Of a stretch of 50,921 nt of DNA, positions 1 to 8,560 are shown one piece after another. Made by a program: the position numbers and the translations under genes. Every line of letters begins with the position of its first letter. The first letter of the stretch is position 1. The stretch is taken from assembly GCA_900757465.1 (NCBI GenBank), contig CAAENY010000106.1:1-50921 (forward strand). Direction: 5' to 3'. The notes under the pieces were generated by a model. The model searched no databases and was not told the origin of the DNA. It worked only from the letters and a program-made list of their open reading frames with translations. This DNA is from an uncultured Collinsella sp. (GTDB lineage Bacteria > Actinomycetota > Coriobacteriia > Coriobacteriales > Coriobacteriaceae).

Positions 1-59
1 GGAAGCGGCTCAGGGCGATATACGCCGTGATGCGCGACCGGGTGCCCTACCGGGAGTAG
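1..59 (+). CDS. 3' end of a gene, probably IS110-family transposase (partial)
   Basis: The first 59 bases form an open frame entering from the left and ending with TAG at 57-59; the tail reads LRAIYAVMRDRVPYRE. This pattern (hydrophobic helix, then RD.xPY and a short end) resembles the C-terminus of IS110-family transposases. The TTGACAAAACTATAGGAACACC stretch just after the stop also resembles the end sequence of such elements. Both points are from memory of the family, and only about 18 residues are visible, so the identity is tentative. Confidence 0.45.
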   Translation, partial: KRLRAIYAVMRDRVPYRE

Positions 60-68
60 CCCCGACGG

Positions 69-91
69 TTGACAAAACTATAGGAACACCC
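69..91 (+). mobile_element. possible right end of an IS110-like element
   Basis: The short A/T-rich stretch after the transposase-like stop contains TTGACAAAACTATAGG, similar to the terminal sequence commonly found beyond IS110-family transposase genes. It lies only about 20 bases before the ATG of the ECF ATPase gene. TTGACA could also serve as a -35 hexamer reading out of the element. The other end lies outside the window, so the call rests on resemblance. Confidence 0.35.
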
Positions 92-111
92 AATGACTAT
101 GAAAGGTATCC

Positions 112-1863
112 ATGGAAACGATCATCAACGTCGACGATGTCTCGTTCTCCTATGGCACGCAGACCGAGCAGGCGCTCAGCCACATCTCGCTCAGCGTGAA
201 CAAGGGAGATTTCATCGGCATCATCGGGCCCTCGGGCGCCGGCAAGTCCACGCTTGCCGCCTGTCTGTCGAGCGCCGTGCCCCACCACTACACCGGCACG
301 TTCTTTGGGTCCGTCATGGTCGACGGCCACGACACCTGCGAAGTCTCGCTCACCGACGTGTCGCAAATCGTCGGCAGTGTGCTGCAGGATATCGACACGC
401 AGATGGTCGCTTCGGTCGTCGAGGACGAGATGCTCTTTGGCCTCGAGAACTTTGGCGTTCCCCACGACCAGATCGAGCAGCGCGTGAGCGAAACGCTCGA
501 GACCGTCGGCATCAGCGACCTGCGCGACCGCGAGATCGCAACCCTCTCGGGCGGACAGAAGCAAAAGGTAGCCATCGCCGCCATCCTCGCCATGCGCCCG
601 CGCGTCTTGGTTCTCGACGAGCCCACCGCGGCACTCGACCCCGCCAGCTCCACGTTGGTCTTCGAGACGCTGCGTGAGGCAAACCGCGCACTTGGAATCA
701 CCATCGTCGTCGTTGAGCAAAAGGTCGCCCTGCTCTCGGAGTACTGCAACCGCGTGCTCGTGCTCAACCATGGCGAAATCGCGCTGCAGGGCGAGCCACA
801 CGAGGTCTTCGCACATACCGACGAGCTCCGTGCCATCGGCGTCGACTGCCCTCGCGTCACGCGTATCTTCAATAGCCTCGAGGCCGATGGTCTGGTAAGC
901 GGTACCCCTTGCTTGGATGTCGATGAGGCCGAACGCCTGATTTCGGGCATCGTCGACCCCGCACACGCAGCCATCGAAGCCCAGGCGCCCACCGGTTCCC
1001 CGCATGCACCGTCGTTGCGTCCTCATGCCAAGGACGCCGAACCCGTACTCACCTTCGACCATGTTGAGTTTGCCTATCCCAATGGCGGCGCCGCCGTACA
1101 CGACCTTAGCCTGACGCTCTATCCTGGCGAGCTCGTGGGCATCGTCGGCCAGAACGGTGCCGGCAAGACCACGCTCACCAAGCTGCTCACAGGCCTGCTC
1201 AAGCCCGCCTCGGGCAGCGTGCGCGTCACGGGACTGGATACAGCAGCCGTCCCCACGAGCCGCATTGCCCGCGAGGTCGCGACCCTCTTCCAAAACCCCG
1301 ACCGTCAGATCTGCAAGGACACCGTGCTCGACGAGGTCGCCTTTGGCTTGGAACTGGGCGGCATGGACCGCGCCGAGGCCCTGCGTCGCGCCCAGCTGGT
1401 CATCGATCGCTTTGGCTTGCCGGCCGACGAGGCGCCCTTCTCGCTTTCGCGCGGCCAGCGACAAATGGTGGCGCTTGCCTCCGTCGTAGTGGTTGAGCCC
1501 AAGATCGTCGTGCTCGACGAGCCCACGAGCGGCCTTGACTACCGCGAGTGCATGACCGTCATGGAAACCGTGCGCACCATGGCCGAGCGCGGCTGCGCCG
1601 TTATCATGGTCTGCCACGACATGGAAGTTGTCTCCGACTTTGCCGAGCGCATCGTGGTAATGGCCGACGGCCGCATCCTCGACCGCGGCCGCACGCACGA
1701 GCTATTCTCGAACATCGATCTCATGCAGCGTGCCTACGTTGAGCCGCCCCAGGTCATCGAACTCTCGCGCCGTCTGGCATCTTCCGTCTCGCCCGCTTTT
1801 GCGCAGGTGAGCGAGGTCACCGATGTCGTTCGAATTACCAAGGAGATGGTCCACCGTGGTTAA
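112..1863 (+). CDS. ecfA: ECF transporter fused double ATPase (EcfA-EcfA')
   Basis: Cytoplasmic ATP-hydrolysing part of an energy-coupling factor transporter for a vitamin or metal. The 583-residue protein holds two complete ABC ATPase domains in tandem. Domain 1 has Walker A GPSGAGKST (about residues 39-47), signature LSGGQ and Walker B VLVLDEP. Domain 2 has Walker A GQNGAGKTT (about 346-354), a degenerate signature LSRGQ and Walker B IVVLDEP. ATG at 112 follows AAAGG. The stop overlaps the start of the T-component gene, so the two are translationally coupled. No S component is visible; it may lie upstream beyond the IS-like end or be shared from elsewhere, so the substrate cannot be told. 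Confidence 0.9.
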   Translation: METIINVDDVSFSYGTQTEQALSHISLSVNKGDFIGIIGPSGAGKSTLAACLSSAVPHHYTGTFFGSVMVDGHDTCEVSLTDVSQIVGSVLQDIDTQMVASVVEDEMLFGLENFGVPHDQIEQRVSETLETVGISDLRDREIATLSGGQKQKVAIAAILAMRPRVLVLDEPTAALDPASSTLVFETLREANRALGITIVVVEQKVALLSEYCNRVLVLNHGEIALQGEPHEVFAHTDELRAIGVDCPRVTRIFNSLEADGLVSGTPCLDVDEAERLISGIVDPAHAAIEAQAPTGSPHAPSLRPHAKDAEPVLTFDHVEFAYPNGGAAVHDLSLTLYPGELVGIVGQNGAGKTTLTKLLTGLLKPASGSVRVTGLDTAAVPTSRIAREVATLFQNPDRQICKDTVLDEVAFGLELGGMDRAEALRRAQLVIDRFGLPADEAPFSLSRGQRQMVALASVVVVEPKIVVLDEPTSGLDYRECMTVMETVRTMAERGCAVIMVCHDMEVVSDFAERIVVMADGRILDRGRTHELFSNIDLMQRAYVEPPQVIELSRRLASSVSPAFAQVSEVTDVVRITKEMVHRG

Positions 1864-2602
1864 CGTCATCGACTACATGCCGGGCGATACGCTGCTGCAT
1901 CGCCTGAATCCCGTCGTCAAACTGGGCCTCGCCGCCGCCATCATCGTCGGCATCTTTTTGTCCGACACCTACGTGGCGCTGCTGGGCTTTCTGGCGCTCA
2001 CGCTCGCACTGGGAGCTTACGCCGGCGTCGTCGACCGTCTGTTCTCGCTGCTCAAGTTGCTGATTCCGCTCGCGCTTATCATGCTGATGCTCCAGCTGGC
2101 CTTTATGCGCGATGGCAACGTGGTGTGGGGTTTTATCACCGACACGGGCCTCATCACAGGATCGAAGGCCTGCCTGCGCCTGCTGGGCGTGGCGTTACCA
2201 CTCATCCTCATGCTCATGGTGACCAAGCTCAACGACCTTGCCAACGCCTGCGTCGAGGTGCTGCATGTGCCGTATCGCTATGCCTTCACCTTTACCACGG
2301 CGCTGCGCTTTGTACCGGTGTTTGGTCAGGAGATGAATGCCATCATGGAGGCGCAGACCGCACGCGGCGTCGAGTACGATACCAAGAACCCCATCAAGAA
2401 GCTTAAGCTCATGCTGCCACTGTGCGTGCCACTGCTCATCTCGAGCGTGGGCAAGACCGATGCCACAGCCTTGGCGGCAGAACAGCGCGGCTTCTATCTG
2501 CGCACACGCGCCAGCTCGTACAAGCGCTATCCCATCAAGGGCCTGGACATCGCCGTGCTCATCGTCAGCATCGCCCTCATCGCCATCGGCTTCCTGTTCT
2601 AG
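1856..2602 (+). CDS. ecfT: ECF transporter T component (EcfT)
   Basis: Integral membrane coupling protein of about 248 residues, which links the ATPases to a substrate-binding S component. It is rich in hydrophobic segments and carries the two coupling-helix motifs of the family: QTARGVEYD, and a variant second motif AAEQRGF. I start it at GTG 1856 (MVNVIDYMPGD...), which overlaps the ATPase stop by 8 bases and sits behind AAGGAG at about 1839; an in-frame ATG at 1823 lies deep in the ATPase gene and is less likely. A strong terminator follows. Confidence 0.88.
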   Translation: MVNVIDYMPGDTLLHRLNPVVKLGLAAAIIVGIFLSDTYVALLGFLALTLALGAYAGVVDRLFSLLKLLIPLALIMLMLQLAFMRDGNVVWGFITDTGLITGSKACLRLLGVALPLILMLMVTKLNDLANACVEVLHVPYRYAFTFTTALRFVPVFGQEMNAIMEAQTARGVEYDTKNPIKKLKLMLPLCVPLLISSVGKTDATALAAEQRGFYLRTRASSYKRYPIKGLDIAVLIVSIALIAIGFLF

Positions 2603-2630
2603 TTCACCACCGACAGCAACCACCCAACGC

Positions 2631-2672
2631 AAAAGGCCTCGGCTCGCACCAAACGAGCCGAGGCCTTTACTG
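2631..2672 (+). terminator. rho-independent terminator, probably bidirectional
   Basis: A perfect 15-base stem (AAAGGCCTCGGCTCG, 2632-2646, against its complement at 2654-2668) with a short loop, A-rich before and T-rich after. It ends the ecfA-ecfT operon and may also stop minus-strand transcription from the racemase gene. Confidence 0.85.
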
Positions 2673-2728
2673 TTTCCCCAGATAATACCTACCAAAAATA
2701 AACCTGTCCCTTTTTGGCAGGTCGGAAG

Positions 2729-3475
2729 CTAGAGGCGGTAGGGGGCGCCGCAGCGGATGATGGATTCGCGCACCAGGACATCCATGGCGTCGAGGGTGAT
2801 CTCGGGCATCTCTCGGTACTTCTGCAGCACCGAGAGCTCGGTGCAGGCCAGAATGACGCGGTCGCAGCCGCTACGGGCGAACTCCCACATCACGCGGTCG
2901 AACTTATCCATATCGGGCTCACGTCCGGCCTTCACATCATCGTAGATAAGCGACATCACATCGTTCTGACGTTTCTCGCTGGGATAGACGACCTCAACAC
3001 CCGCAGCCTTACATTCGCGGCCGTAGACGCCCGCGCCCACGGTACCATCGGTGCCCATGATGCCGATCTTATGCACCGGCTCGGCCGGCATACTCAGGTT
3101 GGGGTCGAATTCGCACTCCCCCATCACCGCACCCGCAAGGGCATAACGAACCGACTCACGCGGCATGTGGATAATCGGCACCTTCGTAAACGACTGGATC
3201 TGGTCATAGAAGTAGTGCGACGTGTTGCAGGGAATGGCAATGTGCGCACAGCCCAGCGACTCGAGTGCCTGGGCACACTCTTTCATGGTCGCCAGCAGCT
3301 TGGCATGCTCGCCGGTCTTAATGGCCAACGTGCGGTCGGGCATGGTCGACTTGGAGAGCACCACCATGTCGATATGTTCCTGATCGCAGGCAGCAGCCGT
3401 ATGACGCACCACCTGGTCGTAGTAATACGACGTGGCCTCGGCGCCCATGCCGCCGATAACTCCCAGCTTTTCCAT
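2729..3475 (-). CDS. aspartate/glutamate racemase family protein
   Basis: PLP-independent amino-acid racemase of 248 residues, expected to turn L-aspartate into D-aspartate. Seen: N-terminal GVIGGMGAEAT, first catalytic-cysteine motif PCNTSH (about residue 83 on) and second motif ACTELSVL near the C-terminus, the two cysteines that act as acid/base pair in this family. The start at 3475 follows AAGGAGG by about 6 bases; a longer frame to 3559 has no ribosome site. It lies just downstream of a D-aspartate-ligase-like gene on the same strand, which supports aspartate rather than glutamate as substrate. Confidence 0.85.
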   Translation of the reverse strand: MEKLGVIGGMGAEATSYYYDQVVRHTAAACDQEHIDMVVLSKSTMPDRTLAIKTGEHAKLLATMKECAQALESLGCAHIAIPCNTSHYFYDQIQSFTKVPIIHMPRESVRYALAGAVMGECEFDPNLSMPAEPVHKIGIMGTDGTVGAGVYGRECKAAGVEVVYPSEKRQNDVMSLIYDDVKAGREPDMDKFDRVMWEFARSGCDRVILACTELSVLQKYREMPEITLDAMDVLVRESIIRCGAPYRL

Positions 3476-3559
3476 CGCCGCCTCCTTGGTGACGCTTGCG
3501 CAATTGCGCGTATCATACCCGCGCCCGCCCGATGCAAACCGGACGGGCGCCGCGCTCAT

Positions 3560-4816
3560 CTACTTGTAATACGTCTTGAACAGCTTAAAGTGGCGCAGCT
3601 TGGTGTGCCACATGCGCAGCCAGCGGTTAAAGACAAAGTCGCCCTTCATAAACGAAGGGTCGGCGCCCTTGCCTTCCTTGTCCAGGCGATGCACCTTAGC
3701 GCGCAGCTCGGGATCCTTGACGTACTTGTCGACGACGCCCATGGGAACGACCATCCACAGGGCCTCGTCCTGCGCCGTCACAAACTCCGGCTCAAACGGG
3801 CGGTTGAACACATACTCGTCCACCACATACTTGGCAACGTTAAAGCCGCTGTTGGTGACGTAGTAGTTGCTGCGGCCCTGGCGCGTGTTGAAATCGAAGA
3901 ACTTAAACGAGCCATCGCGCTCGTCGTACTTAACGTCAAAGTTGGAATAGCCCACAAAGTGAAGGTCCTCGAGCAACTTGCGCACGCCGCCCATGAGCTC
4001 GTCGTTGGGCTCGGTAATGATACAGGCATGGTTGCCGACACCGTGGGGCTGATGCTCCTCGAGCAGCACATGGCCCAGGCACATCATGCGGACCTTACCG
4101 TTGCGGTCGGAATAGCTGGTGAGCACGCGCATGTACTCGTCGTTGCCGGGCACGCGATCCTGCAAGATCAGATCGTCGGTGTAGCCGCTGGCATACGAAT
4201 CGCGAATGACCTGTTCCAGCTCGGCGCGGTCGGCAATCTCATAGGCCTTCTTCTGGCCCTCGAACTCGTGCTGCCACCACATGATGCCGTCGGAAGGCTT
4301 CAGGATCATCGGGTAGGGAAAATCGATCTGGTCGAGCACTTCGGCAGGCGCCTCACCCTGGGCATTAAGCATCGCCTTGGTAAAGGTAAACGTGTGCGGA
4401 TAGGGCACGCCATGCTTCTCGCACAGCTCGTAGAAGATCTCCTTCTTCTGGCACTGCTCGAGCATGCTGTAGGGCGCGTAGGGAGCGACGATGTTATCCG
4501 CCAGCTCATGAGCATCCTTGGCTTGAGCCACGAGAGCGACATAGTTGTCGCCACAACCCACAAGGACAATCGTCTTATCGGCATGCGCTTGGGCAATGCC
4601 GTTGACGGTTTTGAGCATCACGGGCATGGTGTCGATATCCACGTTGGGCGTGTAGTCGATAATCTGGCTGCGGTACGCGGGACCCGTCTGATACTTGCCA
4701 AAGACCAGACTCTTGACCTGGTACTCCTCGTAGAAGGCGCGCGCCACCGAATAGGCGTTGATGTCGCCACCAAGCAGCACGGGAATGAACTCGCGCTCTG
4801 TAAATTGCAATGCCAT
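3560..4816 (-). CDS. ATP-grasp carboxylate-amine ligase, probable D-aspartate ligase
   Basis: ATP-grasp enzyme of 418 residues, similar in layout to the Enterococcus faecium D-aspartate ligase, which joins the beta-carboxyl of D-Asp to the side-chain amine of the peptidoglycan stem peptide. Seen: N-terminal LLGGDINAYSVARAFYEEY, ATP-grasp lysine region MILKPSDG, and metal-binding end FFDFNTRQGRSNYYV. ATG 4816 is preceded by AGGAAG. It is followed by an aspartate racemase gene, the same functional pair as in E. faecium. Collinsella peptidoglycan is, from memory, a type with an aspartate bridge on ornithine, which would fit. The substrate is inferred. Confidence 0.8.
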   Translation of the reverse strand: MALQFTEREFIPVLLGGDINAYSVARAFYEEYQVKSLVFGKYQTGPAYRSQIIDYTPNVDIDTMPVMLKTVNGIAQAHADKTIVLVGCGDNYVALVAQAKDAHELADNIVAPYAPYSMLEQCQKKEIFYELCEKHGVPYPHTFTFTKAMLNAQGEAPAEVLDQIDFPYPMILKPSDGIMWWQHEFEGQKKAYEIADRAELEQVIRDSYASGYTDDLILQDRVPGNDEYMRVLTSYSDRNGKVRMMCLGHVLLEEHQPHGVGNHACIITEPNDELMGGVRKLLEDLHFVGYSNFDVKYDERDGSFKFFDFNTRQGRSNYYVTNSGFNVAKYVVDEYVFNRPFEPEFVTAQDEALWMVVPMGVVDKYVKDPELRAKVHRLDKEGKGADPSFMKGDFVFNRWLRMWHTKLRHFKLFKTYYK

Positions 4817-4872
4817 GGAAACTTCCTATCATGAACTGCCCACACAACGGGCGGTCTTTGCGCAACTGATTT

Positions 4873-4902
4873 ATTCTAGCGTGCCAAGCCGCCGGCGCCC
4901 AA
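4873..4902 (-). promoter_or_regulatory. candidate promoter of the D-aspartate ligase/racemase operon
   Basis: On the minus strand TTGGGC (4897-4902) and TAGAAT (4873-4878) are separated by 18 bases, about 60 bases before the ligase ATG. Both hexamers are fair matches to a housekeeping promoter; no other evidence. Confidence 0.4.
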
Positions 4903-4936
4903 AGCTCCACCGTATCTATGGCAATCGACGCAATCG

Positions 4937-5006
4937 TCCAGCACGAAGGCCAGCACGAAGACGGCGCTCACTGTTGTATGACAATGGGCAATGAACCTAC
5001 CATTGT
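4937..5006. repeat. short tandem repeat and inverted repeat in the ligase/MOSC intergenic gap
   Basis: The unit CCAGCACGAAGG occurs twice in tandem (about 4937-4960, one mismatch). It is followed by an inverted pair ACAATGG (4981-4987) and CCATTGT (5000-5006). The gap separates two divergent genes, so these may be regulatory sites, but no known operator is recognised. Confidence 0.35.
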
Positions 5007-5050
5007 TGTAGGATTCAGCGTATTGACATCCTCGAGCGAAAGGCGCGCAC

Positions 5051-5683
5051 GTGCCCCAAGACCATCCGACCGATAATCCCATCCTCAATGCCGCGAGGCG
5101 CGAGCTGGCGGAACGTGCGAAAGCGACCGCTCCCCTGTGCACGGCAAACGACGCCTACAACGGACCCGCCCGCATCGTCTCGATCAACACGTCGGCACAC
5201 AAGGGCACGCGCAAGTCGCCCGTCGCCGATGGACACGACACCGTTATAGAGCAATTTGGCCTCGCCTCCGACGCACACGCCGGGCATTGGCACCGCCAGG
5301 TTTCCTTTTTGGCCGCAGAGTCCATCCAGACGGCGCAGGCCCGCGGACTCGATGTGCGCAAGGGCGACTTTGGAGAGAACTTCACAACCCGGGGCATCAA
5401 CCTGCTCTCGCTCCCCTTGGGCACACAGCTCAAGCTTGGAAGCGACGTGCTCGTCGAAATCAGCCAAATCGGCAAGGTCTGCCACACCCGTTGCGCCATC
5501 TACTATCTCGCCGGCGACTGCATCTTTCCCCACGAGGGCGTTTTCGGCGTGGTACTAAAGGGCGGAGAGGTCCATACCGGCGACGATATCCAGGTAGTCA
5601 AACTCGGCGACGGCACCTGTTCGTTCATCCCCGCCGAGGCCCTTGAAGAGATTGAGCAGGCTCGCCAGAAGGGCACGCTGTAG
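5051..5683 (+). CDS. MOSC domain-containing protein
   Basis: A 210-residue protein with a MOSC (molybdenum cofactor sulfurase C-terminal) domain, a family that handles sulfur or Mo-cofactor-bound substrates. Visible hallmarks are GDFGENFTTRGINL and the conserved cysteine region GKVCHTRCAIYYLAGDC, followed by a small beta-rich tail. GTG at 5051 has GAAAGG about 8 bases upstream. No molybdenum-cofactor gene is adjacent, so its partner system is not shown here. Confidence 0.82.
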   Translation: MPQDHPTDNPILNAARRELAERAKATAPLCTANDAYNGPARIVSINTSAHKGTRKSPVADGHDTVIEQFGLASDAHAGHWHRQVSFLAAESIQTAQARGLDVRKGDFGENFTTRGINLLSLPLGTQLKLGSDVLVEISQIGKVCHTRCAIYYLAGDCIFPHEGVFGVVLKGGEVHTGDDIQVVKLGDGTCSFIPAEALEEIEQARQKGTL

Positions 5684-5810
5684 TTATAAAACCCCACGTT
5701 GAGATGGCTTTTACAGCCCAAAACTCCTCTCAAACATAGCTCTGTAACGTTAAAGTTGAACTCTATGGTTTCTCAACAATTCATCATAACTGCAGGTCAA
5801 AGCCAAAGCC

Positions 5811-5856
5811 TCAAGTTCAACTTGACCCTTTGGAACCTTTAAGGTTCAAGTTGAGG
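5811..5856. promoter_or_regulatory. two adjacent perfect palindromes upstream of the lysozyme-like gene
   Basis: TCAAGTTCAACTTGA (5811-5825) and GAACCTTTAAGGTTC (5833-5847) are each perfect 15-base palindromes with a single central base. A further half site TTCAAGTTGAGG follows at 5845-5856 and a related AAAGTTGAAC lies near 5751. They sit about 60-105 bases before the secreted-protein start at 5918 and look like an operator array for a dimeric regulator. Confidence 0.5.
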
Positions 5857-5917
5857 TCGAAAGCAGTAGTAGAATACCGTTCGAACCATAACCTACGATT
5901 GATTGCAGAGGGACTGG

Positions 5918-7051
5918 ATGCAGCATTCGAATCATCGCACCGCAGCGCTCATTGCGTCGAAGCCGGCTCGTATCATCACGAGCGCCGCGCTCGCCGTTGC
6001 GCTGACGGCCACGCCGATGCTCTCCCCCGTTGCGGCGTATGCCGCCTCGCAGGCAACGCAGGACCAGCTTTCCGCAGCCCAGCAGAAGATCGAAGCCGCC
6101 ACGAGCGCCTACAACGACGCCCGCACCAAACTCGATGACCTGCAAAAGCAGATTGACTCCAATGAGGCAAGCATCGAGGAAATCGAGGCCAAGCTTCCCG
6201 AGCAGCAGGCCAAGGCAAGCTCCGCCATGCGCGATCTGTACAAGTATCAGAAGGGCACCAATCCCATCGTGAGCTTCCTGGTCAACGCGCAGAGCCTGGG
6301 CGAGTTCATCACGACCTGCAAATACACCAACCAGATCACGAGCTCGAGCGTCGACGAGATCGAAGAACTCAATAACATGCAAACCGAACTCGAGCAGAAC
6401 AAGGCCGAGCTCCAGCAGGCCAAGTCTCAGCTTGAGGCAGAGCAGAAAAACGCCGAGGACGCGCTGGCGCAGGCCCAGCAGCTCCGCAGTGAGGCGCAGG
6501 CAAAAGCCGAGCAGGAAAATGCCGCCGAGCTTGCCAAGCTTGAGGCCGATAAGGCCGCTGCCGCCGAGAAGCTCTCGGGCGAGGGCGTAAGCGGCAGCAA
6601 TTCCAGCAGCCAGGCCACCAACACCAACACCACCATCGACACCACAGTGAACAACGCCAATACAGGTAGCTCCGATTACGATTCGTTCATTAATGAGTGG
6701 ACAGGCCGCATCGACAATTATCTCGCCGGCTCCCCCATGGCAGGCCAGGGCTATAACTTTGCCGTCGCCGCTTGGAATACCGGTGTCGACCCCCGTTGGT
6801 CCCCCGCTATCGCCTGCATCGAGAGCACCAAGGGTGCTTATTGTGCCAATTCTTACAACGCCTGGGGCTGGAGTGCACGTGGCGGCGGTTGGCGCAGCTT
6901 TGGCAGCTGGAGCGAGGGCATCTCCGCTCACGTTGCCTATCTGGGCGCCAACTACGGCTCCACCCTTACCCCGGCAGCGGCCAAAAAGTACTGCCCGCCC
7001 ACGTGGCAGGACTGGTACAACAAAGTCGCCGCTCAGATGAACCGCATCTAA
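5918..7051 (+). CDS. secreted PcsB-like coiled-coil protein with C-terminal lysozyme-like domain
   Basis: Exported cell-wall protein of 377 residues. An N-terminal signal peptide (hydrophobic run up to about residue 40, probable cleavage after VAAYA) precedes a long PcsB-type coiled coil (about 45-205, rich in E, Q, A, K). A Ser/Thr/Asn-rich linker follows, then a C-terminal lysozyme-like region beginning near FAVAAWNTGVDPRWSPAIACIES, whose glutamate is the likely catalytic residue, with YNAWGWSARGGGW after it. The role is probably peptidoglycan cleavage in growth or division. ATG 5918 follows AGAGGGA; a TTG at 5903 has no site. Confidence 0.85.
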   Translation: MQHSNHRTAALIASKPARIITSAALAVALTATPMLSPVAAYAASQATQDQLSAAQQKIEAATSAYNDARTKLDDLQKQIDSNEASIEEIEAKLPEQQAKASSAMRDLYKYQKGTNPIVSFLVNAQSLGEFITTCKYTNQITSSSVDEIEELNNMQTELEQNKAELQQAKSQLEAEQKNAEDALAQAQQLRSEAQAKAEQENAAELAKLEADKAAAAEKLSGEGVSGSNSSSQATNTNTTIDTTVNNANTGSSDYDSFINEWTGRIDNYLAGSPMAGQGYNFAVAAWNTGVDPRWSPAIACIESTKGAYCANSYNAWGWSARGGGWRSFGSWSEGISAHVAYLGANYGSTLTPAAAKKYCPPTWQDWYNKVAAQMNRI

Positions 7052-7061
7052 GTGCAACTGC

Positions 7062-7090
7062 AAAGGGCCCCAATGGGGCCCTTTTCTTTT
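7062..7090 (+). terminator. rho-independent terminator
   Basis: Stem AAAGGGCCCC/GGGGCCCTTT with loop AAT, followed by TTCTTTT, directly after the lysozyme-like gene. The kinase gene on the other strand ends inside it, so it probably works in both directions. Confidence 0.85.
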
Positions 7091-8462
7091 AGGTAGCGGA
7101 GGTATCGACGACGCCGGTCGCATTGGCAACCGCGACTATGACGATCATGCATAGGAGCAGCACACCCAATGCCTTGAGCCAGAGTTTCGCGAGCTTCTTG
7201 CCGCGATAGCTGTCGAGCAGTGCGAATCGCCGACGAAGACGGCGCTTATCGAGCAGCGCAAAATGCATAAGCACCATAAGGCCATCGACAAAGAAAAAAT
7301 ACTCGATTATGAGAAGCCACGTCGGGTAGCTTTGGTTTGCTCCGGTGGGGTGAAAGACGGCAAAGTGACTTCCGGCAAAGAACACAAGCAGCGAGAAGCA
7401 GACGAGCGTATTCCAAATGTGCCCCAGAGACTCCGGAGCGCGAGAGAGCAGACCGCATGCAACGGAGGCGGCAGGCCTAGGAAGCCCTGCGGGGTTCTGG
7501 AACCCTTGGGGCGTCAACACCGTCTCCGAGTCTGGAGTACGGACAGGCGCAGGAGGTCGCACGGGGCGACTCAGATCGTACGCCGCGCGCGTCGCCCGTC
7601 TCAACGCTTCCGCACTCGCAAAACGCTTGGCCGGATCGAGCGCCATCGACATGCAGACGGCATCGGCAAGTGGAGTGGGAATGCCGCGCGCCTCGCATTG
7701 CTCGCGCATGTCGAGCCCTGGTTTAGGGTCGACTCCCGTCAAGCAGAAGAACAACAGAGCGCCAAGTGCGTAGACGTCGCTGCGCACACTCGTCTGCCCA
7801 AACCCATACTGCTCGGGCGGCGCATAGGGCCGTGTCCCAAACTTGACGGTGTCGGCATCGGCGCCATCGCGCCATACGCGCGCGATCCCCAGGTCGATAA
7901 TCACCAGCGATGAAAATGTCAGGCCGTCATCAGGCGTATAGTTGGCACCTGTCACGATGATATTCGACGGCTTGAGGTCGCGATGGATCACCGGCGCCGA
8001 CGTCTCCCCCGCTATTGCAAAACCGGCGTGGAGCTCGCCCACGGCATCGCATAGGGCAGGATACAATTCACGCGCATAATCGGGGGTGGCTCCCAGACGG
8101 TCCACCAGCGCCCCGAGCGTCTCCCCTTCGATGTATTCCATAACCACGTTGAGCTCGTCGCCCACACGACGACAATCGACGATTCTGGGCAGGTGCTCAA
8201 AACGCCTGCCTGCCCGCTGGGCGGCAAACAGACGCTCGTATGCCCCGCCGATTTGAGCCGAAGCATCGATGCGTTTACGGACAAAGGGGCCGAGCGAACC
8301 ACCGCCGGTTCCTTCAAAGTACACGAGCTCGGTTGCTTCAACGGACGAGCGCTTAAGTACACGCTCCACGCGATAGCTGTCGTCGCGATCGAGCGACGCC
8401 AGGTGCTCGGCAAGCGCTGCGGTCAGCTCGTCATCGGAATATGTTGGGCTCTGAGTATCCAT
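7089..8462 (-). CDS. membrane-anchored Ser/Thr protein kinase
   Basis: Hanks-type kinase of about 457 residues, with the catalytic domain at the N-terminus and two or more hydrophobic segments near the C-terminus instead of PASTA repeats. Catalytic loop HRDLKPSN is at about 160-167. The metal-binding motif is DLG instead of DFG (IIDLGIAR), followed by GTRPYAPPEQYG. The end contains a hydrophobic stretch around LLIEYFFFVDGLMVL and a final LGVLLLCMIVIVAVAN. ATG 8462 lies 2 bases after GGAGG; a GTG at 8492 is possible. It follows a helix-turn-helix gene on the same strand, so a signalling pair is likely. The substrate is unknown. Confidence 0.85.
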   Translation of the reverse strand: MDTQSPTYSDDELTAALAEHLASLDRDDSYRVERVLKRSSVEATELVYFEGTGGGSLGPFVRKRIDASAQIGGAYERLFAAQRAGRRFEHLPRIVDCRRVGDELNVVMEYIEGETLGALVDRLGATPDYARELYPALCDAVGELHAGFAIAGETSAPVIHRDLKPSNIIVTGANYTPDDGLTFSSLVIIDLGIARVWRDGADADTVKFGTRPYAPPEQYGFGQTSVRSDVYALGALLFFCLTGVDPKPGLDMREQCEARGIPTPLADAVCMSMALDPAKRFASAEALRRATRAAYDLSRPVRPPAPVRTPDSETVLTPQGFQNPAGLPRPAASVACGLLSRAPESLGHIWNTLVCFSLLVFFAGSHFAVFHPTGANQSYPTWLLIIEYFFFVDGLMVLMHFALLDKRRLRRRFALLDSYRGKKLAKLWLKALGVLLLCMIVIVAVANATGVVDTSAT

Positions 8463-8560
8463 AGCCTCCATCATAGCGCAGGGCGCAGACACCCCATGGC
8501 ATCCGCGCCCCGTTCGTTTGCATCGTTGTTCGACAGCTCTACCGGCTCAGATATCAGCCG

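Noticed and set aside
97..1698. 533-codon frame opposite the ECF ATPase gene
   Set aside because: Antisense shadow; the ATPase motifs on the + strand are unambiguous.
2714..4834. 706-codon open frame on the + strand opposite the racemase and ligase genes
   Set aside because: It mirrors two clear enzymes on the minus strand; long antisense frames are expected in GC-rich codons and the product matches no family.
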